Source: Gammaproteobacteria bacterium MedPE (GTDB lineage Bacteria > Pseudomonadota > Gammaproteobacteria > Enterobacterales > Psychrobiaceae). From it: a stretch of 40,289 bases of DNA. Below, piece by piece: positions 17,517 through 25,471 of the stretch. The DNA lies in NCBI GenBank assembly GCA_001874365.1, contig MPDF01000016.1, positions 1 to 40,289 of the forward strand, read 5' to 3'. The translations under genes and the position numbers were made by a program. The notes under the pieces were generated by a model. That model was given only the letters and a program-made list of their open reading frames with translations, had not been told where the DNA came from and did no database searches. Within the stretch, counting starts at the first letter, position 1. Every line of letters starts with the position of its first letter.

Positions 17517-18624
17517 TAAATCATTACCATGGCTTAATAGTATCGTGTTAACACTTGCCAATATTGGGTTAGCGCTTCTTGCTAGCGTAATTGTGCTGTC
17601 GTTAACGGGCGTTGATATTGGCGCTGCTATTTCGCAAATTTACCATGGTGCATTTGGAACTCAAGAAGGGCGTGGCTACACATTATATTATGCAACCAAC
17701 TTTATTTTTTCTGGGTTAGGAGTTGCTTTAGCTTGGCATGCGGGGCTATTTAATATTGGTGGCGAGGGGCAAGCAACGCTTGGCGGACTTGGTGTTGCTA
17801 TTATCTGTATTCAACTGGATGGTTTATCGCTATGGCTACTAATTCCTGCGTCTATGCTGTTTTGTGCTTTATTTGGTGCTATTTGGGCATTCATTCCTGC
17901 TTGGCTCAATGCTTATCGTAGTTCTAATATCGTTATAACGACTATTATGTTGAATTTAATCGCGTCTTCCTTTCTTGTGTATTTACTCGCTGGTGCATTA
18001 AAAGCGCCGGGGCAAATGGCTGCGGTAAGTGAATCATTATCTGCTGCAAGTGCATTACCTAGTATGCAAAGTGTGATGGCTTTTTTAGGATTTAACATCG
18101 TTAGTACGCCCCTTAATATTTCTTTCTTATGGGCATTAGTGTGTAGCGCAGGTCTGTATTATTACTTATGGTATACCAAGTTAGGCTATGAAACTCGGGT
18201 GGTAGGTCACAGTGATGAAAGTGCCCACTATGCAGGTATCAGGAGTAAACGTATTGTGATTATAACGATGATGATTTCAGGAGCGTTGATCGGCTTTATC
18301 GGATTAAATGAAGTGCAGGGCAATAGTTTGCAGCTCAATGTTGATTTTGTCGCAGGATTTGGTTTTGCTGGAATTGCAGTTGCATTGATGGGACGTAATA
18401 ATCCGTTGGGTATTGTGATTGCCAGTATTCTATTTGGTGCACTGTACCAAGGGGGATCTGAGCTTGCATTTAATGAAGAATCGATTGGCAATAATGTCAT
18501 TTTTTTGATTCAAGGGTTAGTGGTACTCTTTTGCGGCGCGCTACAATGGATGCTAAAACCCACCATTAATTATTGGTTAAGACCCATGGAAGTGACCAAA
18601 GAAGATAAGTTGCCGGTGAGATAA
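17509..18624 (+). CDS. Nucleoside-type ABC importer permease 1 (YufP-like)
   Basis: A 371-residue permease of the BPD_transp_2 (branched-chain amino acid/sugar/nucleoside) family with about nine to ten membrane helices. Family landmarks include LFNIGGEGQATLGGLGVAI (about residues 81-99), a region around SSNIVITTIMLNLIASSF, and ETRVVGHSDESAHYAGIRSKR, the cytoplasmic EAA-like coupling loop. The ATG at 17509 has GAGGTGG directly upstream and lies inside the end of the ATPase gene (8-bp overlap); an earlier ATG at 17497 would be upstream of that site. It pairs with the second permease to form the membrane channel. Confidence 0.9.
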   Translation: MHNKSLPWLNSIVLTLANIGLALLASVIVLSLTGVDIGAAISQIYHGAFGTQEGRGYTLYYATNFIFSGLGVALAWHAGLFNIGGEGQATLGGLGVAIICIQLDGLSLWLLIPASMLFCALFGAIWAFIPAWLNAYRSSNIVITTIMLNLIASSFLVYLLAGALKAPGQMAAVSESLSAASALPSMQSVMAFLGFNIVSTPLNISFLWALVCSAGLYYYLWYTKLGYETRVVGHSDESAHYAGIRSKRIVIITMMISGALIGFIGLNEVQGNSLQLNVDFVAGFGFAGIAVALMGRNNPLGIVIASILFGALYQGGSELAFNEESIGNNVIFLIQGLVVLFCGALQWMLKPTINYWLRPMEVTKEDKLPVR

Positions 18625-19586
18625 TGGAAAATACATTTTCTTGGATTTTACTATTAGATGCATCACTTCGCTTGGCAACCCCGTTGATGTTTGCCGCATT
18701 AGCGGGGTTCGTGAGCGAACGTGCAGGAGTCATGGACATTGGCCTTGAAGGAAAAATGTTACTTGGCGCATTTGCGGCAGCGACTATTGCTTCAGTGACT
18801 GGGTCGGCATGGCAGGGAGTATTTGCTGCAATAATAGTAACTGGTTGTTTTTCATTACTTCACGCTTTCGCTTGTATCACTCATAAAGGGGATCATGTTG
18901 TATCAGGCCTTGCAATAAACTTATTAGCGGCGGCGGTTACTGCATTACTTGCTCAGCGAATTTTTGTTCAAGGAGGAATGACGCCAATCCTCAGTGATGA
19001 ACAGCGTTTACCAACCATTGAATTTCCAAATATCATAACTCATGACGATAGTATTGTGTCACAACTCTATTGGCATTTGCTCAGTGGCCACAACGTTTTA
19101 GTTTATCTCGCGTTTATTGTTGTGTTCTTAGCTATTTATCTCATGAAATATTCGACATGGGGAATTGTTGTTTTAGCAGCAGGAGATAATCCTACAGCCC
19201 TCAAACGTGCAGGCTTTTCTGTTTCTAAAATCCGTTATATGGCAGTTATTGCAGGCGGTTGTATTTGTGGGTTATCTGGAGCGTTTCTATCGATTGGCCA
19301 TGGTGCAGGCTTTGTTGAAAATATGACGGTAGGAAAGGGATTCATTGCGCTTGCCGCATTAATCTTTGGTCGTTGGCATCCTGTTGGTGTGATGTTGTCA
19401 TGTTTATTCTTTGGCTTTTTAGAAGCGCTGGCTATTAGGTTACAAGAAAGCCGATTTAGTGATGTCGATAGTGTCATACCTATTCAATTACTAGAAATTA
19501 CACCTTATGTTTTAACCCTGTGTGTATTGGCTGGTGTGATTGGTAAATCTGCAGCACCTGCAACGTTGGGCAAACCGATGCGATAA
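18624..19586 (+). CDS. Nucleoside-type ABC importer permease 2 (YufQ-like)
   Basis: A 320-residue permease of the same family, with about eight membrane helices. AALAGFVSERAGVMDIGLEG (about residues 24-43) is the typical YufQ start and GDNPTALKRAGFSVSKIRYM forms the coupling loop to the ATPase. Its ATG overlaps the TAA of permease 1 by one base, which implies translational coupling. It is the last gene of the queG-BMP cluster. No clear terminator follows, so read-through towards aroF is possible. Confidence 0.9.
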   Translation: MENTFSWILLLDASLRLATPLMFAALAGFVSERAGVMDIGLEGKMLLGAFAAATIASVTGSAWQGVFAAIIVTGCFSLLHAFACITHKGDHVVSGLAINLLAAAVTALLAQRIFVQGGMTPILSDEQRLPTIEFPNIITHDDSIVSQLYWHLLSGHNVLVYLAFIVVFLAIYLMKYSTWGIVVLAAGDNPTALKRAGFSVSKIRYMAVIAGGCICGLSGAFLSIGHGAGFVENMTVGKGFIALAALIFGRWHPVGVMLSCLFFGFLEALAIRLQESRFSDVDSVIPIQLLEITPYVLTLCVLAGVIGKSAAPATLGKPMR

Positions 19587-19651
19587 GAGGTATATCAAAT
19601 AATGATTCAAAAAATTGATTGGAGTTAATCTAAAAGTTGCATGATGTTTTG

Positions 19652-19675
19652 GTTGATGTTAAAAAGAGCATCAAC
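19652..19675 (+). promoter_or_regulatory. Hairpin in the aroF leader
   Basis: GTTGATG (19652-19658) and CATCAAC (19669-19675) form a 7-bp stem with a 10-nt loop, 29 bp before the aroF start. There is no T-run after it. It may be a leader structure or the degenerate end of the upstream transcript. No TyrR-type box could be found in the 118 bp before aroF. Confidence 0.3.
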
Positions 19676-19704
19676 TAACTAAAATTATGTCGCAGGATAC
19701 GAAA

Positions 19705-20823
19705 ATGAGCACTCAATCAATAGAGAATACCCATATCAGCTCCGAAAAGGTATTGATTACACCAACGCAATTAAAACAGCAAATCCCATTGAGTGAACAA
19801 GGTGCAAATTATATTGCTGAGGCCCGTCAAACAATCTCAGATATTATTCATGGCAGAGATCACCGATTACTCGTTGTTACAGGGCCATGTTCTATTCATG
19901 ATATTAAGAGCGCCAAAGAATACGCGTTAAAACTCAAAGAGCTTCATGAACAATTAAAAGATGACATGTACTTAGTGATGCGTATCTATTTTGAAAAGCC
20001 TCGTACAACGGTTGGCTGGAAAGGCTTGTTAAACGATCCACACATGAATGATTCTTTTGAAGTAGAAGAAGGATTGAAGCTTGGCCGAGAGTTATTGGTA
20101 TGGCTTGCTGAATTAGAGATCCCAGTGGCCACTGAAGCGTTAGATCCCATTAGTCCGCAATACCTATCGGAATTATTTAGTTGGTCAGCGATTGGCGCGA
20201 GAACAACTGAATCACAAACTCATCGCGAAATGGCTAGTGGTTTATCCATGCCCGTTGGCTTTAAAAATGGCACTGATGGTAAAATTAATGTCGCAATAAA
20301 CGCGTTAGAATCGGCCATGCATTCACATCGCTTTATGGGGATTAATACTCAGGGGCAGGTAGCGCTAATGCAGACCCAAGGAAACCCTGATGGCCATATT
20401 ATTCTGCGTGGCGGTAAAGCACCTAATTATGAAGCTGCTGACGTGCAAGCTATTGAAGCCCAAATTAATGACGCAGGTCTTACGCCAAAATTAGTCGTGG
20501 ATTGTAGCCATGGTAATTCAAGTAAAGATCATACAAGACAACCGCTAGTTGCCGATGATATATTTGAGCAAATTTGTGCGGGCAATCGTTCAATCATGGG
20601 GATTATGCTTGAGAGCCATCTTTTTGAAGGTAACCAATCAAGTTCATTGCCTAATGATCAGTTGCGTTATGGTGTGTCAGTAACAGATGCCTGTATCAAC
20701 TGGCAAGATACCGAACAATTATTACGCGATGGTGCAGACAAAATAAGTTTGGCCTTACAACAACGTATTGAAGATAAAACAGATAGTGTGACAGGAGAGC
20801 TTGATGTCAGAAAAGTCGTGTGA
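19705..20823 (+). CDS. aroF: 3-deoxy-7-phosphoheptulonate (DAHP) synthase, class I
   Basis: A 372-residue class I DAHP synthase, condensing phosphoenolpyruvate and erythrose-4-phosphate at the entry to the shikimate pathway. Conserved stretches are [60 protein letters not shown] and [12 protein letters not shown] chose the second ATG because AGGA lies eight bases ahead of it; the ATG at 19687 has no ribosome binding site. The gene overlaps tyrA by 20 bp, the aroF-tyrA arrangement of E. coli, so I infer the tyrosine-regulated isoenzyme; allosteric specificity cannot be read directly. Confidence 0.93.
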   Translation: MSTQSIENTHISSEKVLITPTQLKQQIPLSEQGANYIAEARQTISDIIHGRDHRLLVVTGPCSIHDIKSAKEYALKLKELHEQLKDDMYLVMRIYFEKPRTTVGWKGLLNDPHMNDSFEVEEGLKLGRELLVWLAELEIPVATEALDPISPQYLSELFSWSAIGARTTESQTHREMASGLSMPVGFKNGTDGKINVAINALESAMHSHRFMGINTQGQVALMQTQGNPDGHIILRGGKAPNYEAADVQAIEAQINDAGLTPKLVVDCSHGNSSKDHTRQPLVADDIFEQICAGNRSIMGIMLESHLFEGNQSSSLPNDQLRYGVSVTDACINWQDTEQLLRDGADKISLALQQRIEDKTDSVTGELDVRKVV

Positions 20824-21940
20824 AGCCTTAGATAAACTGCGACAGGCCATTGATGAAGTTGATGGTCAGTTGATAGATTTACTGGCCAAGCGATTATCAT
20901 TAGTTGCTGATGTTGGGGAAGTTAAAAGTGAAGCTGGCGTGCCAATTTATGCGCCAGAACGAGAAGCTGCAATGCTCAACAAACGCCGCCAAGAAGCTGA
21001 TGAAGCAGGCGTTGGCGGAGACTTGATTGAAGATGTATTACGTCGGCTTATGCGAGAGTCTTACCACCGCGAAAAAGACATTGGATTTAAATGTATCAAT
21101 CCGAACATGGGCCATGTGGTCATTGTGGGTGGTGAAGGAAAGCTAGGTGGCGTATTTAAACGCATGCTTGAGCTGTCTGGCTATTGCGTTAAAACATTAG
21201 ATAAAGGCGACTGGCATCGAGCTAACGAATTGTTTGATGGTGCTGGACTAGTAATAGTATCGGTGCCAATTAATTTAACGCCTCAGATTATCGATAAACT
21301 ATCAGAGCTTCCTCGTGATTGTGTGCTGGTGGATCTAACATCAACTAAAGCTAAACCTTTGTCACACATGTTAAATGTTCATCAAGGACCGGTGTTAGGC
21401 CTACATCCTATGTTTGGGCCCGACGTGGCGAGTTTAGCTAAACAAGTAGTCATTTACTGCGATGGACGCTATCCAAAACAATATGCTTGGTTGCTTGAGC
21501 AAATAGCTATCTGGGGTGCTAAGCTGACAGTCGCTAATGCGCAAGAGCATGATAATGCAATGACATTAGTTCAGGGGATGCGTCATTTTACAACCTTTGT
21601 TTACGGTCAACATTTGGCAGCAGAAAACCCCAATATGGCTCAGCTACTTGATTACAGTTCGCCTATTTATCGCTTAGAGCTAGCGATGGTTGGTCGATTA
21701 TTTGCGCAAGACTCACAGCTTTATGCGGATATCATATTTTCATCTAATGAAAATACAAAGATGTTTTCACGTTATTTAACGCGATTTGAAGAAGCCAATA
21801 CCATGTTGTTAAATGGTGATCGCGAAGGTTTTATTGAAGCTTTCAAAAATGTTTCACAGTGGTTTGGTGATTACTCAACACAGTTTTTAGATGAGTCAAA
21901 ACAATTGCTAATGCAGGCTCACGATAGCCGAGCTGTATGA
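20804..21940 (+). CDS. tyrA: Bifunctional chorismate mutase / prephenate dehydrogenase
   Basis: A 378-residue T-protein for tyrosine synthesis: chorismate to prephenate, then NAD-dependent oxidative decarboxylation to 4-hydroxyphenylpyruvate. Residues 5-90 form an AroQ-type chorismate mutase ([19 protein letters not shown]). The dehydrogenase follows with the nucleotide motif [10 protein letters not shown] (about 111-120), then [16 protein letters not shown] and QGMRHF with the catalytic His region. The ATG at 20804, preceded by GGAGAG, is better than a TTG one codon upstream. The start lies within the last 20 bp of aroF, so the two are translationally coupled; a strong terminator follows. 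Confidence 0.95.
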   Translation: MSEKSCEALDKLRQAIDEVDGQLIDLLAKRLSLVADVGEVKSEAGVPIYAPEREAAMLNKRRQEADEAGVGGDLIEDVLRRLMRESYHREKDIGFKCINPNMGHVVIVGGEGKLGGVFKRMLELSGYCVKTLDKGDWHRANELFDGAGLVIVSVPINLTPQIIDKLSELPRDCVLVDLTSTKAKPLSHMLNVHQGPVLGLHPMFGPDVASLAKQVVIYCDGRYPKQYAWLLEQIAIWGAKLTVANAQEHDNAMTLVQGMRHFTTFVYGQHLAAENPNMAQLLDYSSPIYRLELAMVGRLFAQDSQLYADIIFSSNENTKMFSRYLTRFEEANTMLLNGDREGFIEAFKNVSQWFGDYSTQFLDESKQLLMQAHDSRAV

Positions 21941-21973
21941 TTGACTGTTGACGATAATAAAGCCCTGTACGAG

Positions 21974-21997
21974 TGAAGTGCCCCCAATAGTTGGACA
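21974..21997. mobile_element. Possible IS3-family terminal inverted repeat remnant
   Basis: The 24 bases from TGAAGTGCCCCC to GTTGGACA resemble the ends of IS3-family (IS150-like) elements, which typically read TGAnnTGnCCCC...GTTGGACA. No transposase fragment or second end is near it, and the resemblance is from memory. The left arm of the tyrA terminator lies within this stretch. Confidence 0.35.
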
Positions 21998-22017
21998 CCA
22001 ATTATTGGGGGCTTTTT
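21980..22017 (+). terminator. Strong rho-independent terminator after tyrA
   Basis: GCCCCCAATA (21980-21989) pairs perfectly with TATTGGGGGC (22003-22012) across a 13-nt loop, followed by TTTTT. It ends the aroF-tyrA transcript, and the stem could also help stop convergent pheA transcription. Confidence 0.88.
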
Positions 22018-22038
22018 AATGTTTGAATGAGTTTCGTG

Positions 22039-23232
22039 TCACACAGGAGTATTACTATTGAGTAACACTTCTGCTACTGGCGTTGCTTGAATCGACTCTG
22101 ACGGGTAACAGCCTAAGATTTTTATATCTTTAGTAATCTCGTTAAGTTCGCTTAGGGCTTTTTGCATATTGTCGTGATGCAAATTGCAATCAACATCAAT
22201 ATAGAACATTTCTTCCCAAGGGTTACCTTGGATAGGACGCGATTCTAACTTCGTCATACTAATATCATTGCTCTTTAATACGAGTAGTGCATCAACGAGT
22301 GCACCACTGGCTTGATGAGTCGACATGATAAAAGTCGTTTTTGCTGGAATTTGAACAGCAACTTCAACTGCTTTACGTGCGACCACAATAAAACGACTAT
22401 GATTTTCAAGTTGGTTGGCAATTTTACGTTCGATTGCTTTGAGGTTATATAGGCTACCGCCTTCTTGTGACGCTATCGCTGCGATGTTTTGTGATTGTTG
22501 TTGTTGAACAATTTCCATAGCAGCTGCAGTACTTTCAACAAACTCGAACTTAATTCCTTTATATTTACTGAGATATTGTGAGCATTGCTGGTACGGCTGT
22601 ACATGACAATAAATAGTATCAATTTGGGAAATGTCAGTATCGACTGCTGTTACCAGACAGTGTTCAACGGGCTGTGTTAATTCACCAACAATCGATAACG
22701 AAGTATGCTGTAAGACGTCGTACACTTCATTAATGCTACCTGAGCTAGTATTTTCGATAGGCAACAATCCGAACTCAGCCTGACCTGATTCCACTTGATT
22801 AACGATGTCACTAAATGAGTCACATCCTACTTCAACAATATCCTCGACGCGGCGGGAAAAGTAACGATGGCATGCGAGATAACTATAAGATCCTTTAGAT
22901 CCTAAAAAAGCAACTCGCGCAATTGGCGATTCATGTTGGTGATTAGCACGCTCTTGCAGCCAAGCTTGCTGATTAAGAACAGAGTCTTCGATAATAACGT
23001 GAAATAGTTGTGAAACGTAATGAGCATCTAATCCTAATTTATGCCCACGCTGAATGAGGTCGATTAGTAGGGCTTCTTCACGTTCGGTATCTCTCACATT
23101 TTTAACGGTATCTATTTTCGATTGTGCTACGCTGAGACTTAATTGTCGGCGCTCACCTAGTAACCCTAATAGTTTTTGATCTAGTGCGGTTATTTTTTCT
23201 CGTACTTCTGATAGCACGACCCCTTTACTCAT
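22039..23232 (-). CDS. pheA: Bifunctional chorismate mutase / prephenate dehydratase
   Basis: A 397-residue P-protein leading to phenylpyruvate. Residues 5-95 are an AroQ chorismate mutase (VREKITALDQKLLGLLGERR). The dehydratase domain starts at about residue 105 (VAFLGSKGSYSYLA), includes LPIENTSSGSINEVYDVL, and carries SRFIVVAR in place of the usual TRF active-site motif; Ser for Thr is a mild change. An ACT domain (about 300-380) has ESRPIQGNPWEEMFYIDVD, the phenylalanine-binding ESRP motif, so feedback inhibition by Phe is expected. GAGGAAAA lies well before the ATG. It is convergent with aroF-tyrA. Confidence 0.96.
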   Translation of the reverse strand: MSKGVVLSEVREKITALDQKLLGLLGERRQLSLSVAQSKIDTVKNVRDTEREEALLIDLIQRGHKLGLDAHYVSQLFHVIIEDSVLNQQAWLQERANHQHESPIARVAFLGSKGSYSYLACHRYFSRRVEDIVEVGCDSFSDIVNQVESGQAEFGLLPIENTSSGSINEVYDVLQHTSLSIVGELTQPVEHCLVTAVDTDISQIDTIYCHVQPYQQCSQYLSKYKGIKFEFVESTAAAMEIVQQQQSQNIAAIASQEGGSLYNLKAIERKIANQLENHSRFIVVARKAVEVAVQIPAKTTFIMSTHQASGALVDALLVLKSNDISMTKLESRPIQGNPWEEMFYIDVDCNLHHDNMQKALSELNEITKDIKILGCYPSESIQATPVAEVLLNSNTPV

Positions 23233-23268
23233 TATTTTTCCTCAGCGAACACGTTATAAATTACTTTG

Positions 23269-23297
23269 AATTTAGGGGGTGTAAACCACAGTGTCAA
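23269..23297 (-). promoter_or_regulatory. Predicted pheA promoter
   Basis: On the minus strand a consensus -35 TTGACA (23297-23292) is followed after 17 bp by TAAATT (23274-23269), about 37 bp before the pheA ATG. Six of six and four of six matches with ideal spacing make it a good candidate. No Phe-rich leader peptide or attenuator could be seen. Confidence 0.6.
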
Positions 23298-23309
23298 TAG
23301 ATATTTACA
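23292..23309 (-). promoter_or_regulatory. TyrR-like operator over the pheA -35 box
   Basis: The minus strand reads TGTAAA-N6-TTGACA, one mismatch from the TyrR box consensus TGTAAA-N6-TTTACA. It covers the pheA -35 hexamer, so a bound regulator would block RNA polymerase. TyrR-family regulators act on aromatic amino-acid genes in gammaproteobacteria; their use at pheA here is inference. Confidence 0.5.
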
Positions 23310-23418
23310 AACCGATTAGAATAAGAACTTGTTTGATAGAAGTGGTTGTAGATTATCACCACGCTAAGAAGGAGAACGGGCACTAAAATATCCTATTAGT
23401 CATAAATACACTGAACTT

Positions 23419-23577
23419 ATACCAATTGCATTAAATATTTGCCCACTTGTACTTGTTACAATTAACTAAAATGGCGTTGCTCTCAATCCTAATAGCCAGC
23501 TATTAGTTAATCGAGCGCCTTGTTTTAGTTGATTTTCTCTTCGCACAACAAGATCAATTACTTAATGCAATTGGTAT
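23419..23577. repeat. 159-bp palindromic (MITE-like) element
   Basis: The ends are a perfect 16-bp inverted repeat: ATACCAATTGCATTAA at 23419-23434 and its complement at 23562-23577. Inside, AACTAAAA and TTTTAGTT, with GGCG and CGCC beside them, form a second pair. The exact centre is CTAATAG-CCAG-CTATTAG (23489-23506). Terminal and central symmetry axes coincide at about 23498, so the whole element can fold into one long hairpin. No coding capacity. It looks like a small non-autonomous transposable element or dispersed intergenic palindrome of the kind common in marine Alteromonadales; no second copy exists in this window. Confidence 0.75.
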
Positions 23578-23805
23578 TAAACGGGAAAAATTTATTTAGT
23601 TTTTTTTGTCTCTTTATTATCAATTAGATAAAAATAATTTGCTACTATCTTTTTGAATTTTATATGTTTAATTTTTATTTTATAAAGTGGTAATTCTATA
23701 TAAGTTACGTTATAAATATTGAGTTACATCATTAAATATGTCGTTGTATAGGAAATATAACGACAAAACCAAGTCGTTAATGTTGTCCACCAATGAGGAG
23801 CTATA

Positions 23806-24168
23806 ATGGATAAAGTTCTACTGATTGTTCTATCACTTTTAACTACTGCTGCTAACGCCGTTTCGATGGAGAATAGTGTATTTTCATTGGATGCTAATCA
23901 GATAAATTTCAAAGTTGGAGAAATAACAGCAAAAGATAACGTTTATTTGCGTATTAAATCTCTTGAAGATGTTGCTAAATTAGCAAGTAAAAGTAACGTG
24001 GCGTTGTCTGAATTGACTCAGCAACAGAGAGTACTCAATATTTCATTATCTGAGGGGTGGACGATGAAGGGCCGCATACTTGCCATCAAAATTGATGGAG
24101 AAGAGGCCGTCATCGAATCTAATGAGTTATATCTCGTCAGTGAACAGCTAATTGCTCGCCAACTGTAA
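23806..24168 (+). CDS. Small secreted protein of unknown function
   Basis: A 120-residue protein with a clear Sec signal peptide (MDKVLLIVLSLLTTAANA, cleavage expected after residue 18). The mature 102 residues have no cysteine, mix acidic and basic residues and contain a basic-acidic helix (LKSLEDVAKLASKSN style, about 50-65), ending in short alternating segments (GRILAIKIDGEEAVIESN) that suggest beta strands. I do not recognise a family. GAGGAG precedes the ATG at good distance. It is monocistronic, between an AT-rich tract with a palindromic element and a strong hairpin. Confidence 0.72.
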   Translation: MDKVLLIVLSLLTTAANAVSMENSVFSLDANQINFKVGEITAKDNVYLRIKSLEDVAKLASKSNVALSELTQQQRVLNISLSEGWTMKGRILAIKIDGEEAVIESNELYLVSEQLIARQL

Positions 24169-24188
24169 ACAATAGCGCTACTTTATTT

Positions 24189-24220
24189 AACAGCCATAGT
24201 AAGTTATTACTATGGCTGTT
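24189..24220. terminator. Perfect 14-bp stem-loop after the secreted-protein gene
   Basis: AACAGCCATAGTAA (24189-24202) pairs with TTACTATGGCTGTT (24207-24220) over a 4-base GTTA loop, 20 bp past the stop codon. The plus strand lacks a T-run, so it may act by RNA stability or weak termination. Confidence 0.6.
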
Positions 24221-24293
24221 ATGATCCTGCCGATTTTTATTCAATTAATTCTTAAGTGTTATTGAACGCTTAAAACTCATTTATAGGTATATT

Positions 24294-25418
24294 ATGAAAA
24301 TTACCCAGAATTTTGATAGTGGCAATATAGAGTGTTTATCTATTTCGGATAATGCGAATATTCAGTTAGCCATTAGGAAAGATAGCAATGCTGAATATAG
24401 CCAATGGTTTCATTATCGCCTGACAGGGGCTAAAGATCAGCCTGTTGCAATGCATATTACAAATGCCCATGAATGTTCTTATGTTGAAGGCTGGGAAAAC
24501 TACCAAGCAGTGGCATCATATGATCGTGAAACTTGGTTTCGTGTAGATAGCCATTATGATGGAAAGCAGCTGACTATTAAGCATCAACCTGAGTTCGACA
24601 GTGTCTATTATGCCTATTTTGCGCCTTACTCAATGGAACGTCATCATGATTTAATTGCGCAGGCGCAGATGCATGACCTAGTAGAACATATCCTACTTGG
24701 ACAGACGGTTGATGGGCAGGACATGGATGTACTAAAAATTGGTACTGATGGAGAGGGGAAAAAAGTATGTTGGATGATTGCTCGTCAGCACCCAGGTGAA
24801 ACAATGGCTCAATGGTGGATGGAAGGAATGCTTGAAGCATTACTTGATCAAGATGATCCGCTTTCAAAGTCACTGTTAGATAACGCAGTTTTCTACGTAG
24901 TTCCTAATATGAACCCTGATGGTAGTAAGCGCGGTAATTTACGTGCTAATGCCGCTGGTGCAAATCTTAATCGCGAATGGTTAGCGCCTTGTATGGAACG
25001 CAGCCCTGAAGTTTATTTAGTACGTGAAAAAATGGAACAGACAGGAATGGATTTTTGTCTGGATGTTCATGGTGATGAAGCGCTGCCTTATAACTTTATT
25101 GCTGGCTCTGAGGGGATTGCGGATTGGAATGACGAGCGACAAGCTTTGTTAGACTTTTATCAACAAGCATTAATAAATGCTAGTCCTGATTTTCAAAATA
25201 AAGTGGGCTACGACATTGATAAGCCAGGTGAAGCATTAATGACGGTGGGTACTAATTATCTTGCTCAAGCGTTCAACACGTTAGTTATGACTCTTGAAAT
25301 GCCGTTTAAAGATACTCAAGATACACCTGACGAGTTATTTGGTTGGTCTCCTGCAAGATCTCAAGTCTTGGGTAAAGCTTGCTTAAACGCTTTGTATCAG
25401 ACATTACCAAAACTTTAA
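24294..25418 (+). CDS. M14-family cytosolic-carboxypeptidase-like metallopeptidase
   Basis: A 374-residue zinc carboxypeptidase of the M14 cytosolic-carboxypeptidase (AGBL/CCP-like) group. Residues 1-115 form the beta-rich N-terminal domain typical of this group (FHYRLTGAKDQPVAMHI ... YYAYFAPYS). The catalytic domain carries the zinc ligands His166 and Glu169 in RQHPGETMAQWW, His259 in DVHGDEALPY, substrate residues in NMNPDGSKRGNLR and NLNREW, and the general base Glu335 in TLEMPFKD. No signal peptide, so cytoplasmic. Bacterial substrates are not known to me; removal of C-terminal acidic residues or peptide turnover is plausible. A hairpin terminator follows. Confidence 0.9.
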   Translation: MKITQNFDSGNIECLSISDNANIQLAIRKDSNAEYSQWFHYRLTGAKDQPVAMHITNAHECSYVEGWENYQAVASYDRETWFRVDSHYDGKQLTIKHQPEFDSVYYAYFAPYSMERHHDLIAQAQMHDLVEHILLGQTVDGQDMDVLKIGTDGEGKKVCWMIARQHPGETMAQWWMEGMLEALLDQDDPLSKSLLDNAVFYVVPNMNPDGSKRGNLRANAAGANLNREWLAPCMERSPEVYLVREKMEQTGMDFCLDVHGDEALPYNFIAGSEGIADWNDERQALLDFYQQALINASPDFQNKVGYDIDKPGEALMTVGTNYLAQAFNTLVMTLEMPFKDTQDTPDELFGWSPARSQVLGKACLNALYQTLPKL

Positions 25419-25437
25419 CTAATGAGTGTTATATAAT

Positions 25438-25464
25438 AAAAAGGAGCGTAAAACGCTCCTTTTT
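25438..25464. terminator. Bidirectional rho-independent terminator
   Basis: AAAAAGGAGCG (25438-25448) and CGCTCCTTTTT (25454-25464) form an 11-bp stem with a 5-nt loop; T-runs exist on both strands. It lies between the convergent M14 peptidase gene and the lap operon and should end both. Confidence 0.9.
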
Positions 25465-25471
25465 TTATTAA

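Larger units (their letters stand above)
23233..23805. other. Non-coding, AT-rich region between pheA and the small secreted protein gene
   Basis: 573 bp without a gene. From left to right it holds the pheA promoter and TyrR-like box, a spacer with no recognised feature (23310-23418), the palindromic element (23419-23577), and a very AT-rich tract (about 23590-23740) that probably includes the promoter of the secreted-protein gene. Confidence 0.6.

Noticed and set aside
19641-19682. A 13-codon frame (MMFWLMLKRASTN) overlapping the hairpin ahead of aroF, a possible attenuator leader peptide
   Set aside because: It has one Phe and one Trp only, no Shine-Dalgarno, and the hairpin has no T-run, so transcription attenuation is not supported.
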